DNA of 64,000 bases from Microlunatus antarcticus (GCF_014193425.1 NZ_JACHZG010000001.1:3348001-3412000); one strand, 5' to 3'. Counted from the first letter of the stretch, positions 26,554 to 35,513 are shown. Program-made: numbers and translations. Notes: a model not told the origin generated them from the letters alone.

Positions 26554-27906
26554 ATGGCTGCAGCAACGCATGCGGCCGCGCCTCAGCGCGACCTCAAGAG
26601 GTTCGCGTGGCCGATCGGCTACGTGGCCGTCATCCTCTTCCTGTTCTTCCTGTACTTCCAGATCCTCCCGAGCCTGGTCAAGCCGGTCTCCGCACCCGTC
26701 CTCGCCTGGCTCCCGGTGGCGACGATCAACGAGTGCCTGATGTGGGCGATCATGGCGCTGGGCCTGAACGTGGTGGTCGGCTACGCCGGCCTCCTCGACC
26801 TCGGCTACGTGGCCTTCTGGGCCCTCGGCGGCTACACGGCCGGCTGGCTGATGGCGTTCCCCTTCAACTGGTCGTGGGACTTCCACCTGCTCTCGCCGGT
26901 GAAGGCCACCACGCCGGGCACGCACATCAACTTCTGGCTCGTGTGCATCGCCGCGGGCATCCTCTGCTCGATCCTGGGTCTGTTCATCGGCGCCCCGACG
27001 CTGCGGCTCCGGGGCGACTACCTCGCGCTGGTGACGCTCGGCTTCGGCGAGGTGATCACCCAGTTCTTCCGGAACTCGGGTGACATCGCCGGCTTCAACC
27101 TCGCCAACGGCGACCCCGGCATCGGCCCGATCGACCCGATCGGCACCGGACCACTGGGGGCCGCCGGGATCGCCCCTCCCCTGCTGACGAACTCCGCGGC
27201 CGGCAACGTGTGGAAGATCCTCGTCCTCGGCCTGCTCGTCGGGATCTGCATCTTCGTCTCGCTGCGCATCCGCGAGGGCCGGCTCGGCCGGGCGTGGCTC
27301 GCGCTGCGCGAGGACGAGCTGGCGGCCAGCATGATGGGCGTCCCGCTCGTCCGCGTGAAGCTGCTCGCGTACGCGGTCGGCGCCTTCTTCGGCGGCATCG
27401 GCGGCGTCGCGAACGCCTCGGCGATCACGACCGCGGTCTCACCGTCCGGCTTCGACTTCGGCAAGTCGGTGCTCGTCCTGCTGATGGTCGTCCTCGGCGG
27501 CATGGGCAACGTCTGGGGCGTCACGATCGGTGCGTTCCTGCTGTCCTGGCTGAACAGCAACGGGCTCAAGCAGATCGGCGTGCAGATCGACTCCTTCGCC
27601 GGGACCGACCTCGCCGCCAGCCTGCCGCGCTACAACTACGTGATCCTCGGCCTGCTGCTCGTGCTCATGATGCTCTTCCGCCGGGAGGGCCTCATTCCCG
27701 AGAGCCGGACCAAGGCGCTGATGTCGATGCCGTCCCGGACGGAGGCCGAGTCCCTCGGGGCGGACAGCCTCGAGGCAGAGGCCGAGACCGACGCGGTCGA
27801 GCACAGCGACGCGAAGGCCGACGCCAAGATCGCGCACTCGGCCGACGTCATGGCCGGGGCGGCCTCCGCCCCGAGCCCCTCACCCCGACGGGAGGACGAG
27901 TCGTGA
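26554..27906 (+). CDS. livM: Branched-chain amino-acid ABC transporter permease LivM
   Basis: A 450-residue permease partner of LivH, with about ten helices. Hallmarks are LNVVVGYAGLLDLGYVAFWALGGY (in part: GYAGLLDLGYVAF), the substrate-path segment LRLRGDYLALVTLGFGEVI and the coupling loop LREDELAASMMGV. After the last helix there is an unusual 70-residue acidic Ala/Glu/Asp-rich tail rich in EAEAE-type patterns, probably cytoplasmic and not needed for transport. Its stop overlaps the LivG start (GTGA). Confidence 0.95.
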   Translation: MAAATHAAAPQRDLKRFAWPIGYVAVILFLFFLYFQILPSLVKPVSAPVLAWLPVATINECLMWAIMALGLNVVVGYAGLLDLGYVAFWALGGYTAGWLMAFPFNWSWDFHLLSPVKATTPGTHINFWLVCIAAGILCSILGLFIGAPTLRLRGDYLALVTLGFGEVITQFFRNSGDIAGFNLANGDPGIGPIDPIGTGPLGAAGIAPPLLTNSAAGNVWKILVLGLLVGICIFVSLRIREGRLGRAWLALREDELAASMMGVPLVRVKLLAYAVGAFFGGIGGVANASAITTAVSPSGFDFGKSVLVLLMVVLGGMGNVWGVTIGAFLLSWLNSNGLKQIGVQIDSFAGTDLAASLPRYNYVILGLLLVLMMLFRREGLIPESRTKALMSMPSRTEAESLGADSLEAEAETDAVEHSDAKADAKIAHSADVMAGAASAPSPSPRREDES

Positions 27907-28925
27907 GCAGCTCCGACGGAGGTCTCCGCGAGACCCTGGGCGACGTCACCCAGCTCGGCAGCACGCCGAACAGCCCGGAGGCCGCCGACGGCGGTCGGCC
28001 CGACAGCGCCGAGAGCGGCGTCGACGGTCGCGTGTCCGTGCACGAGCCCGACACCGGGGTCGACCCGGTCGAGGCGAACGTCCTCTTCGCCGACCGCATC
28101 ACGATCCGCTTCGGCGGTCTGACCGCGGTCGACAACGTGTCGTTCTCCATCCCGCCGAAGTCGGTCGTCAGCCTCATCGGGCCGAACGGCGCGGGGAAGA
28201 CGACGTTCTTCAACGTGCTCACCGGCCTGTACGAGGCGACCGAGGGCGCGGTCTACCTGGACGGGAAGGACATCACCGCGGTCAAGCCGCACAAGCGCGC
28301 GGCGATGGGCCTGGCCCGGACGTTCCAGAACATCCGCCTCTTCGGCCTGATGACGGCCGAGGAGAACGTCATGGTCGCCATGCACTCCCACCTCAAGGCG
28401 GGCGTCATGTCGACGATCATCCGGACCCCGGGCCAGCGTCGCGAGGAGCGCGAGGCGCGGGAGACCGCCCGCGAGCTGCTTGACTACGTCGGCATCGGCA
28501 AGACCGTCGGCGAGCTCGCGCGCAACCTCTCGTACGGCGACCAGCGCCGCCTCGAGATCGCGCGCGCCATGGCGCTCAAGCCCCGGGTCCTCCTGCTCGA
28601 CGAGCCCACGGCCGGCATGAACCCGCAGGAGTCGTCGAACTTCAACGACTTCGTCTACCGGGTGCGCGACGAGAAGGGCATCTCGGTGCTGCTGATCGAG
28701 CACGACATGAGCGTGATCATGAAGATCAGCGAGCGCATCACCGTGCTCGACCGCGGCGCCATGATCGCCCAGGGGACCCCGGACGACATCCGCAACAACC
28801 AGCAGGTGATCGAGGCCTACCTGGGCAAGACGGGCACGCGGGAGGGCAAGCGCCTCCCCAAGCCGGGGGCCGTGGCCGCCGGGCCGTCCGCCCAGCCGAC
28901 GACGACCGAGCAGGAGCAGGCATGA
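27903..28925 (+). CDS. livG: Branched-chain amino-acid ABC transporter ATPase LivG
   Basis: A 340-residue ATPase. Start GTG 27903 overlaps the livM stop; this gives a 60-residue disordered, acidic N-terminal extension before FADRITIRFGGLTAVDNVSF. Walker A GPNGAGKT is at 93-100, the LivG-specific LARTFQNIRLFG follows, the signature is LSYGDQRRLEIARAM, Walker B LLLDEPTAGMN and the H-loop LIEHDM. The extension is unusual for LivG and may match the acidic tail of LivM. ATGA overlap with livF. Confidence 0.95.
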   Translation: MSSSDGGLRETLGDVTQLGSTPNSPEAADGGRPDSAESGVDGRVSVHEPDTGVDPVEANVLFADRITIRFGGLTAVDNVSFSIPPKSVVSLIGPNGAGKTTFFNVLTGLYEATEGAVYLDGKDITAVKPHKRAAMGLARTFQNIRLFGLMTAEENVMVAMHSHLKAGVMSTIIRTPGQRREEREARETARELLDYVGIGKTVGELARNLSYGDQRRLEIARAMALKPRVLLLDEPTAGMNPQESSNFNDFVYRVRDEKGISVLLIEHDMSVIMKISERITVLDRGAMIAQGTPDDIRNNQQVIEAYLGKTGTREGKRLPKPGAVAAGPSAQPTTTEQEQA

Positions 28926-29698
28926 CCGCCGAGGTGCAGGACTCCCCGCAGCCGCAGGCCGGCGCGGCCCGGGGCCAGGGCAAGGAGGTCATCCTCCAGC
29001 TGGACAACCTCAGCGTCAGCTACGGCAACATCGCCGCGGTGCAGAACCTGTCCATGACCGTCTACGCCGGGGAGATCGTCACCCTCATCGGCTCGAACGG
29101 TGCGGGCAAGTCCACGACGCTGCGGACGATCTCGGGCCTGCTGCGACCCAAGAGCGGCGACGTCGTCTACGAGGGCAAGAAGATCAACGGCATCCCCGGC
29201 CACGACGTGGTCAAGCTCGGGATCAGCCAGTCCCCCGAGGGCCGCAAGATCTTCCAGCGGATGACCGTGTCGGAGAACCTCGACCTCGGCGCCTTCACCC
29301 GCAAGGACACGGCCAAGATCGCCGAGGACCGCGAGAACGTGCTGGAGCTGTTCCCGCGGCTGCGGGAGCGGATCAGCCAGAAGGCCGGCACGATGTCCGG
29401 CGGCGAGCAGCAGATGCTCGCGGTGGCCCGGGCGCTGCTCGGCGACCCGCGGCTGCTGCTGCTGGACGAGCCCTCGATGGGGCTCGCGCCGGTCCTGGTC
29501 GACGTCATCTTCGAGACCATCGAGAAGATCCGTTCGCAGGGGGTGACCGTGCTGCTCGTCGAGCAGAACGCGCTCGCCGCCCTCGAGATCGCCGACTACG
29601 CGTACGTCCTCGAGTCCGGCCGCCTGAACACGGAGGGCGAGGCCTCCATGCTCCTCGACGACCCGTCGGTCACCGCTGCGTACCTGGGTGGTCACTAG
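28922..29698 (+). CDS. livF: Branched-chain amino-acid ABC transporter ATPase LivF
   Basis: A 258-residue ATPase that dimerises with LivG. Walker A GSNGAGKS is at about 57-64, then LGISQSPEGRKIFQRMTVSENL, which is diagnostic for LivF (in part: SPEGRKIFQRMTV), signature MSGGEQQMLAVARAL, Walker B LLLLDEPSMGLAP and LLVEQNALAAL. It is the last gene of the operon and is followed by a strong hairpin. Confidence 0.95.
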   Translation: MTAEVQDSPQPQAGAARGQGKEVILQLDNLSVSYGNIAAVQNLSMTVYAGEIVTLIGSNGAGKSTTLRTISGLLRPKSGDVVYEGKKINGIPGHDVVKLGISQSPEGRKIFQRMTVSENLDLGAFTRKDTAKIAEDRENVLELFPRLRERISQKAGTMSGGEQQMLAVARALLGDPRLLLLDEPSMGLAPVLVDVIFETIEKIRSQGVTVLLVEQNALAALEIADYAYVLESGRLNTEGEASMLLDDPSVTAAYLGGH

Positions 29699-29758
29699 TC
29701 ATCGCGTACGGTCTCGCGCACGCCGGCTGATCGCGGCGTCTTCCTCCGTCGCTCGAAT

Positions 29759-29802
29759 GCCCGCGGCGGTGGTCACCTGATGAGGTGGTCACCGCCGCGG
29801 GC
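29759..29802 (+). terminator. Terminator after the liv operon
   Basis: A 19-bp stem with two G-U pairs (29759-29777 with 29784-29802) around loop TGATGA, followed by GTTCTCGTT. It lies 60 bases past the livF stop and faces the convergent FMO gene. Confidence 0.85.
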
Positions 29803-29907
29803 GTTCTCGTTCGGTCGTCCAGACGCCGCGGCCGGCTCCGACGCTCGACCTCCCGAGTCAACCTGGGTGCGCCTCACGTCTCGCCGTCCGCGTCGGAGAG
29901 CCGTGGG

Positions 29908-31263
29908 TCAGGAGACGACTGCCTCGTCGTAGCTCCCCTGCTCCGGCACCTCGGCGTGGGGCGGGTGCGGGGGCTCGGGGTCGAGGCGGGCGTGCAGGCG
30001 GGCCGCAAGTCGCTGGACGAGGTCCCGGGTCGCCTCCATCTGCGCCTCCCAGACCGGGCGGAGCATGTCGACGCGCTGCTCGAACGGCTGCTCCGCCTCC
30101 AGCGCTCCGGCCAGGGAGGTGTCGAGGCCCTGCTCCCACAGCTCGGCCATGGCCAGCGCCAGCGTCGCCTGGACCGGGTAGAGGGCGATCTGCGGCCCGC
30201 GCGGGGCGGCCAGGCCGATCAGGTAGAGCCGGTCCAGCCCGGCCGGGACGATGCCCCCGCCGGTGCGCAGCGGGACCCCGTCGGCGGTCTGCAGGAGGTC
30301 GTCGTCGAGGAACGGCAGCGTCGGGTGGAAGCCGGTCGCCCAGAGGACCGTGTCGTACTCCCCCGCGGTGCCGTCGGTGAAGTGCACCGTCCGGCCCTCG
30401 AAGCGCTCGATCCCGGGCACCACGGTCACGCGGCCGTGCTGGATCCAGTAGAGGAGCAGGTCGTTGACCACCGGCGCCCCCTCGGCGAGCGTCCGGAACG
30501 GGGGCTTCGGCAGGCCGGGGTAGTTCTCGTACGTCCCCTTGCTCGCCGTGATCAGCAGGCGGGTGAGCAGGTCCTGCTCCTCGAACGTGAACTGCTTCAG
30601 GAACGACAGCTCCGAGCGGGGGACGCCGAAGAACGTCTTCGGCTGGAAGATGTGGCCCGACCGCACGCAGATGGACGTCTCCAGGCGGTGCTGCGCCGCG
30701 TCGACGGCGAGGTCGCAGCCGGAGTTGCCCGACCCGACGACCAGCACGCGGGTGCCCTCGACGTCGGCGGTGCTGCGGTAGGACCCGGAGTGGATCTGCT
30801 TCCCGGTGAACTCCCCCGGCACGGCCGGGACGCGCTGGTCGTGCAGGTGGCCGTTGGCCACGAGCACCCCGTCGTACGTCCGCTCGCGTCCGTCCGAGGT
30901 CGTCACGACCCACCCGGCGGAGCCGGTGGACCCGCTCGTCGGCACGGGGACGACCGACTCGACCCGGATGCCGAAGGTGATCCGCTCGTGCAGGCCGTGG
31001 GCGTCGGCGTACGCGGTCAGGTAGGCCGTGACCTGGTCGCGCGAGGGGAAGAGCGGGTAGTCGGCGGGCATCGGGAAGCCGGCGTAACCCGTCACGTCGC
31101 GGGAGGTGATGAGGTGCAGGGCCTCGTAGTCGGTGTTCCAGTGGCCCCCGACGCGGTCGGTCGCCTCGAAGCAGTCGACCTCCCGGCCGCTCGCGAGCAG
31201 GGTCCGGAGGGTGGCGAGGCCGGCGGCGCCGGCGCCGATGACGCAGTAGGTCGCGGAGGTCAT
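29908..31263 (-). CDS. Flavin-containing monooxygenase (FMO type)
   Basis: A 451-residue flavoprotein. It has an FAD-binding GAGAAG at residues 10-15, the FMO fingerprint FTGKQIHSGSY (FxGxxxHxxxY), a second dinucleotide fold VVGSGNSGCD for NADPH and the late ATG-type motif LWATGFHP. It oxygenates soft nucleophiles or ketones; substrate unknown, though an N- or S-oxygenation role is the default for this motif variant. ATG 31263 is chosen for its GGGAGAA ribosome site 4 bases upstream. It is downstream of an SDR gene in the same direction (59-base gap), so they are probably cotranscribed. Confidence 0.92.
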   Translation of the reverse strand: MTSATYCVIGAGAAGLATLRTLLASGREVDCFEATDRVGGHWNTDYEALHLITSRDVTGYAGFPMPADYPLFPSRDQVTAYLTAYADAHGLHERITFGIRVESVVPVPTSGSTGSAGWVVTTSDGRERTYDGVLVANGHLHDQRVPAVPGEFTGKQIHSGSYRSTADVEGTRVLVVGSGNSGCDLAVDAAQHRLETSICVRSGHIFQPKTFFGVPRSELSFLKQFTFEEQDLLTRLLITASKGTYENYPGLPKPPFRTLAEGAPVVNDLLLYWIQHGRVTVVPGIERFEGRTVHFTDGTAGEYDTVLWATGFHPTLPFLDDDLLQTADGVPLRTGGGIVPAGLDRLYLIGLAAPRGPQIALYPVQATLALAMAELWEQGLDTSLAGALEAEQPFEQRVDMLRPVWEAQMEATRDLVQRLAARLHARLDPEPPHPPHAEVPEQGSYDEAVVS

Positions 31264-31322
31264 GCGGTTCTCCCGGGGTCGTGCGGGTGGGGTGGTGCCG
31301 GTGGGATCGGGTGGCGCCGGGC

Positions 31323-32033
31323 TCAGCGGATGAGGCTTCCGCCGCTGATCACGAGGGTCTCGCCGGTGACGTAGCCACCACCGCCCGCGAGCTGGACGAC
31401 CCAGTGGGCGATCTCGGCGGGCTGGGCGACGCGGCGCAGGGGGATGGTCTGCGCCGCGCCCTCCATGCGCCCGGTCGCAGCGTTGCCGGGGGTGTCGACC
31501 CAGCCGGGCGCCACGCCGTTCACGGTGATCTCCGGCGCGAGCTCGACGGCCAGGGACCGGGTCAGCGCGCTGACGGCCGCCTTGGACGCGCTGTAGACGA
31601 GCTGGCCCTCGGAGACGGCGATCGCGTCGACCGACGAGAAGTTCACGATGCCGCCGCCCCCGGCCGCACGGAGCAGCGGGACGGTGGCGCGGCAGACGTT
31701 GAGCAGGCCGAGGACGTTCACGTCGAAGACGCGGTGGAAGAGGGCGTCGGTGTAGTCGTCCAGGGTGCTGGGCGGGTAGATGCCGGCGGCGTTGACCACC
31801 GCCCGGAGCGTCAGCCCGGCGGCGGCCGCGCTCACCGCCGCGGTGAGGCCGGCCCCGTCCGTCACGTCGGCGACCAGCGGGACGAAGCGCTCCCCCAGCT
31901 CGACGGCTGCGGCCTCGAGCGCGGGGCCAGAGGCGTCGAGCCCGACCACCGTCCAACCGTCGTCGACGTAGCGTCGGGCGGTCGCCAGCCCCATGCCGCT
32001 GCCCGCACCCGTCACCAGCGCCGCGTCTCCCAC
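31323..32033 (-). CDS. Short-chain dehydrogenase/reductase (SDR)
   Basis: A 236-residue classical SDR. The NAD(P)-binding glycine motif VTGAGSGMG is at residues 8-16, VVNAAGIY is the NNAG equivalent, and the catalytic Ser/Tyr/Lys occur as NFSS and YSASK. The end VTGETLVISGG is typical. Start GTG 32033. It precedes the FMO gene; an alcohol/ketone produced or consumed by the FMO is a reasonable but unproven substrate. Confidence 0.92.
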   Translation of the reverse strand: MGDAALVTGAGSGMGLATARRYVDDGWTVVGLDASGPALEAAAVELGERFVPLVADVTDGAGLTAAVSAAAAGLTLRAVVNAAGIYPPSTLDDYTDALFHRVFDVNVLGLLNVCRATVPLLRAAGGGGIVNFSSVDAIAVSEGQLVYSASKAAVSALTRSLAVELAPEITVNGVAPGWVDTPGNAATGRMEGAAQTIPLRRVAQPAEIAHWVVQLAGGGGYVTGETLVISGGSLIR

Positions 32034-32130
32034 GGGGACCAGCCTGGTCGAGGTCGGTCCGCGGGTAAAGCGGCATTCCGCGACGTCAGGTCAAGGACAG
32101 GCCTTGACCTGCGTTCGCGGCGGAGAAGCC

Positions 32131-32751
32131 CTACTTCTTCTTGGCCCCGCCGGCGCCGTGCTCGATGACGCCGTCGGCGACCTCGCGCATCGACTTGCGC
32201 AGGTCCATCGCCGTCTTCTGGATCCAGCGGAACGCTTCCGGCTCGGTCAGCCCGAGACCCGTCTGGAGCATGCCCTTGGCCCGGTCGACGGCCTTGCGCG
32301 ACTCGAGCCGCTCGGTGAGGTCGGTGACCTCGGCCTCGACAGCGGTGATCTCGGCGAACCGGGCCCGCGCGATCTCGATCGCCGGGATCAGGTCGGCCTT
32401 GCCGAACGGCTTCACCACGTACGCCATCGCACCCGCGGCACGGGCCCGGTCGACGAGGTCGCGCTGGCTGAACGCCGTCAGCATCACCACGGGGGCGATC
32501 CGGTCGGTCGCGATCTTCTCCGCGGCGCTGATGCCGTCGAGCTTGGGCATCTTGACGTCCATGACCACCAGGTCCGGACGCAGCTGCGTGGTGAGCTCCA
32601 CCGCGGCCTCGCCGTCGCCGGCCTGGCCGACGACGTCGTAGCCCTCCTCGGTCAGCATCTCGACGAGGTCGAGCCGGATGAGGGCCTCGTCCTCGGCCAC
32701 GACGACGCGGATGGCTGAGGTCTCCGACGCTGGAGTGTCTGTCGTAGTCAC
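32131..32751 (-). CDS. pdtaR: ANTAR-domain response regulator (PdtaR type)
   Basis: A 206-residue two-component regulator that acts on RNA. The receiver domain has acidic residues in VVAEDEALIR, the phosphorylated Asp in LVVMDVKMP and the switch residues TAFSQ and KPFGK. A coiled linker (EVTDLTERLESRKAVDRAKG) leads into the ANTAR three-helix domain, with EAFRWIQKTAMDLR. ANTAR proteins bind paired hairpins in nascent mRNA and prevent termination. GTG 32751 is chosen because AGGG lies 8 bases upstream; GTG 32760 gives three more residues. The partner kinase PdtaS is not in the window. Confidence 0.94.
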   Translation of the reverse strand: MTTTDTPASETSAIRVVVAEDEALIRLDLVEMLTEEGYDVVGQAGDGEAAVELTTQLRPDLVVMDVKMPKLDGISAAEKIATDRIAPVVMLTAFSQRDLVDRARAAGAMAYVVKPFGKADLIPAIEIARARFAEITAVEAEVTDLTERLESRKAVDRAKGMLQTGLGLTEPEAFRWIQKTAMDLRKSMREVADGVIEHGAGGAKKK

Positions 32752-32833
32752 GCGCCACACCCTAGCGAGCGGATGTTACGGACTCGGGCCCTCGGTGACC
32801 GGTGTGGGACACTGACCGACGCGCGGGTGTGGG

Positions 32834-32916
32834 GCCGAGGTGGCGGAATGGCATACGCGGACGGCTCAAAACCGTCTGTCCGAAAGGGCATGGGGGTTCG
32901 AGTCCCCTCCTCGGTA
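32834..32916 (+). tRNA. tRNA-Leu (CAA)
   Basis: A class II tRNA. Acceptor GCCGAGG (32834-32840) pairs with CCTCGGT (32909-32915), discriminator A at 32916. The anticodon arm GACGG-CTCAAAA-CCGTC gives anticodon CAA, reading UUG. The variable arm GTCC-GAAA-GGGC is long, as expected for tRNA-Leu, and the T arm is GGGGG-TTCGAGT-CCCC(T). The CCA end is not encoded. Confidence 0.95.
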
Positions 32917-33146
32917 CTTCTTCACATCTCGCGTGACGGTGGCTGGTCCCGCCGCGAGGGCCTGGCGCAGACGGCTCCCCTCGCAACCATCCGCCCTCGC
33001 AAGCTCGGGCTCCCGCCAGACCCATCCACGCTCGGGGAGCCGTCTCCGCCAGACCCTCCCGGCTCTGCTGCCTTGCTCGGCTCGGCCGCTCGTCACCGAC
33101 GTCACCTCTCCTCACTCCGTGGCCGGGCTGGGGTGAGCCGTCCGCG
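32917..33146. other. tRNA-Leu / oxidase convergent intergenic region with 25-bp inverted repeat
   Basis: The arm 32956-32980 is complementary to 33034-33058 at 23 of 25 positions, including the perfect 12-bp AGACGGCTCCCC/GGGGAGCCGTCT. The 53-base spacer is itself GC-rich with partial repeats of CTCGGGCTCC. It may terminate the tRNA transcript and the oxidase gene. No gene is seen. Confidence 0.6.
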
Positions 33147-34334
33147 TCAGCTGGGGCGGGCAGAGGGTTGCAGGCTGGGGCGGGCGGGGTCGAAGAGGGC
33201 GATGTCGTGCGCCGTCGCGTCGGAGACGACGAGGTCGGCCAGGATCTCGCCGATGACCGGCACGAACTTGAAGCCGTGGCCGGAGCAGACGCTGGCGACC
33301 GTCACCTGCGGGGAGCCGGGCATCGCGCCGACGATGAAGTCGCGGTCGGAGCTGGTGGTGTAGAGGCAGGTCAGGGACTTCACCACCGGTCCCGTCAGGT
33401 GCGGGAAGAGCTGCTGCGCGCGGGTGCGCGTGGCCTCGATCTCGACCTCGGTGACGGTGCGGTCGACCGTGTCGGGGTCGGCCGGGTCGAAGGTGTTGAA
33501 GAAGGCCAGCTTCATCCCCCCGGCGGGACCGTCGACCATCGGGAAGCCGTAGATGTCCCGGTTGAGGTCGGTCTCCTCGATGTAGACCGGCAGCTCCTCG
33601 CTCGTCCACCGCTCGTACGGGACGGCGTCGAAGTCGGGGGTGAACCAGCCGACGACCTGGCGCTCGACGCGCAGGGCGAGCCCGAGGTCGGCGAGCAGCC
33701 CCGGCGCCCAGGCCCCGGCGGCGATAACGAGCCGGTCGGCGCCGTACGTGCCCTGATCGGTGACGACCTCGACGCCGCCGCCCGGGGTCCCCCGCCAGGA
33801 ACGGGCGGGCTCGTCGTACCGCAGCTCCGCGCCGTGGCGGGCGGCGAGGTCGAGGTTCGCCAGGATCGTCTGCTCGGGGCGGACGAAGCCGGCGTTGTCC
33901 TCGTAGAGCCCGAAGGCGTGGTCGGCCGGGTCCATGGCCGGGAACCGGGCCCGGATCTGCTCGGCGTCGAGCACCTCGTGGGGCAGGTCGTGCGCCTCGG
34001 CGGCGAGGCGGGAGCCCTTGAAGATCTTGGACTCCGGGTCGCCGACGTAGAGGCCGCCGCAGAGCGTGAGGATGTCGCGCCCGCTGGTCTCCTGCAGCTC
34101 GTGCCAGCCCTCGTACGCGCGGCGCAGCAGGGGCACGTACGCGGCGCCCTCGAAGTAGGACTGGCGCACGATGCGGGTCTCGCCGTGGCCGGAGCCCTGG
34201 TCGTGCGCGGGCCAGAAGCGCTCGAGCCCGAGCACCGACAGGCCCCGGGCGGCGAGCTGGCGCGCGGCGGCGGAGCCCATGGAGCCCAGGCCCAGGACGA
34301 TGACGTCGTGGTGACCGCCGGTCACGGCGCTCAC
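33147..34334 (-). CDS. Monomeric sarcosine oxidase/N-methyltryptophan oxidase-like FAD enzyme
   Basis: A 395-residue DAO-family flavoprotein. The N-terminal dinucleotide site VLGLGSMGSAAARQL is followed by GSGHGETRIVRQSY, typical of the MSOX/MTOX group, and near the C-terminus CSGHGFKFVPVIGE carries the cysteine that binds FAD covalently in that group. It oxidises N-methylated or cyclic secondary amino acids, releasing H2O2. Start GTG 34334 overlaps the racemase stop (GTGA), so it is coupled to the proline-racemase homolog; N-methylproline, pipecolate or D-hydroxyproline are candidate substrates by context. Confidence 0.9.
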   Translation of the reverse strand: MSAVTGGHHDVIVLGLGSMGSAAARQLAARGLSVLGLERFWPAHDQGSGHGETRIVRQSYFEGAAYVPLLRRAYEGWHELQETSGRDILTLCGGLYVGDPESKIFKGSRLAAEAHDLPHEVLDAEQIRARFPAMDPADHAFGLYEDNAGFVRPEQTILANLDLAARHGAELRYDEPARSWRGTPGGGVEVVTDQGTYGADRLVIAAGAWAPGLLADLGLALRVERQVVGWFTPDFDAVPYERWTSEELPVYIEETDLNRDIYGFPMVDGPAGGMKLAFFNTFDPADPDTVDRTVTEVEIEATRTRAQQLFPHLTGPVVKSLTCLYTTSSDRDFIVGAMPGSPQVTVASVCSGHGFKFVPVIGEILADLVVSDATAHDIALFDPARPSLQPSARPS

Positions 34335-35419
34335 GCCCGGGCCTCCGCCGCCGCGGTGGCCAGCCGGACGGCCACCGGGGACGGTGGTGCCGCCCCCCAC
34401 GTGTCGGCTAGCGCGTAGCCGTTCGGGAACGGATCGCTCGGGTCGACCCCGACCTGGCAGAGCTGGGTGATCCAGGCCTGGCCCGCGACGCTCGGCACGA
34501 CCGCCGGGACGTCGCCGACGGTGGTCAGCTCCTCGATGCGGCTGTCGAAGCGGGAACCGATGATCGAGGTGTGCACGAAGTTCTCCCCTGTCGTGACGAG
34601 CCCCCGGGCGTGGAGCACGGCGAGCCGGGCCGAGGTCCCCGTGCCGCAGGGCGAGCGGTCCAGGCGGCCCGGGCTGACGACGACGGCGTTCCGCGCGGTC
34701 AGCTCGCCCTCCGGCGTACGGCCCAGCGGGCCGGTGAACTCGAAGTTGGTGATCCCCGGGAACTCGGGATGCTCGGGGTGCACGGCCGGGAGCTGGGCGG
34801 CGGCGGCGAGCTTGACCGCCTCCCCCACCACGCAGAGGTCGCGGGCCTCGTCCGGCGTGATGCCGAAGCCCAGCGACGCGGCGTCGACGAGCACGTACGC
34901 CATCCCGCCCCAGGCGACGTCGACCGTGACGGTGCCGAGGCCGGCCACCTCGACGGGCGCGTCGAGGTGGTAGACGAACGCGGGCTGGTTGGTGAAGCGG
35001 ACCGACGTGACCTTGCCGTCGGCGCAGGTGCACTCGACGCGGATCAGCCCGGCGGCGGACTCGAGGGCGAGGTGCATGACCGGCTCGATCATCGGGAGCA
35101 TCCCGGTCTCGAGGAGCGCGGTCGTCACGCAGATCGTGTTGCTGCCCGACATCACCGGGTACTCGGTCGACTCGGCGATGACGTAGCCGAGCTGGGCCTC
35201 GGGGTGACGCGAGGGCAGCACGAAGTCGGCGCTGTGGATGACGCCGCCGCGCGGTTCCTGGAGCAGCCGCAGGCGCAGGTCGTCGCGCTGCTCGGTCAGG
35301 TAGGCGCGCTTGTCGAGCATCGTCTCGCCGGGGACGTCGCCGATCCCCCCGGTGACCACGCGGGCGTTCTCGCCCCCGCAGTGCACGTCGACCACGTTGA
35401 GCACCTGGCTCCAGCGCAT
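34331..35419 (-). CDS. Proline racemase family enzyme (hydroxyproline epimerase / 3-hydroxyproline dehydratase), Ser-Cys type
   Basis: A 362-residue member of the proline racemase superfamily. The first catalytic position, Cys in MCGHG of true racemases and Thr in the dehydratase group, reads MSGSNTI, so it is Ser; the second, in SPCGTGTSA, is Cys. Family knowledge links Ser-Cys or Thr-Cys pairs with trans-3-hydroxyproline dehydratase or dual epimerase/dehydratase activity. Two genes away on the other strand is an ornithine-cyclodeaminase-family enzyme, the type that reduces the dehydratase product pyrroline-2-carboxylate to proline. ATG 35419 is chosen; the frame continues upstream only through the divergent MFS gene. 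Confidence 0.9.
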   Translation of the reverse strand: MRWSQVLNVVDVHCGGENARVVTGGIGDVPGETMLDKRAYLTEQRDDLRLRLLQEPRGGVIHSADFVLPSRHPEAQLGYVIAESTEYPVMSGSNTICVTTALLETGMLPMIEPVMHLALESAAGLIRVECTCADGKVTSVRFTNQPAFVYHLDAPVEVAGLGTVTVDVAWGGMAYVLVDAASLGFGITPDEARDLCVVGEAVKLAAAAQLPAVHPEHPEFPGITNFEFTGPLGRTPEGELTARNAVVVSPGRLDRSPCGTGTSARLAVLHARGLVTTGENFVHTSIIGSRFDSRIEELTTVGDVPAVVPSVAGQAWITQLCQVGVDPSDPFPNGYALADTWGAAPPSPVAVRLATAAAEARA

Positions 35420-35446
35420 CTCGTCCTCCAGCTCGACCACCGTCGT

Positions 35447-35500
35447 GCGAGAACATCGTCTCGCTGCCCGCGGAGCAGCGACGCTATCGGAACCGTTCCG
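35447..35500. promoter_or_regulatory. Palindromes in the divergent racemase / MFS control region
   Basis: Two perfect inverted repeats lie between the divergent starts: GCGAGA-N6-TCTCGC (35447-35464) and CGGAAC-C-GTTCCG (35488-35500), the latter 13 bases before the MFS GTG. They are candidate operators for a local regulator. Confidence 0.5.
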
Positions 35501-35513
35501 CGAGACTGCAGCG

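Noticed and set aside
32834-33106. Short open frames over and after tRNA-Leu
   Set aside because: They overlap the tRNA and the inverted repeat and have no ribosome sites or recognisable product.
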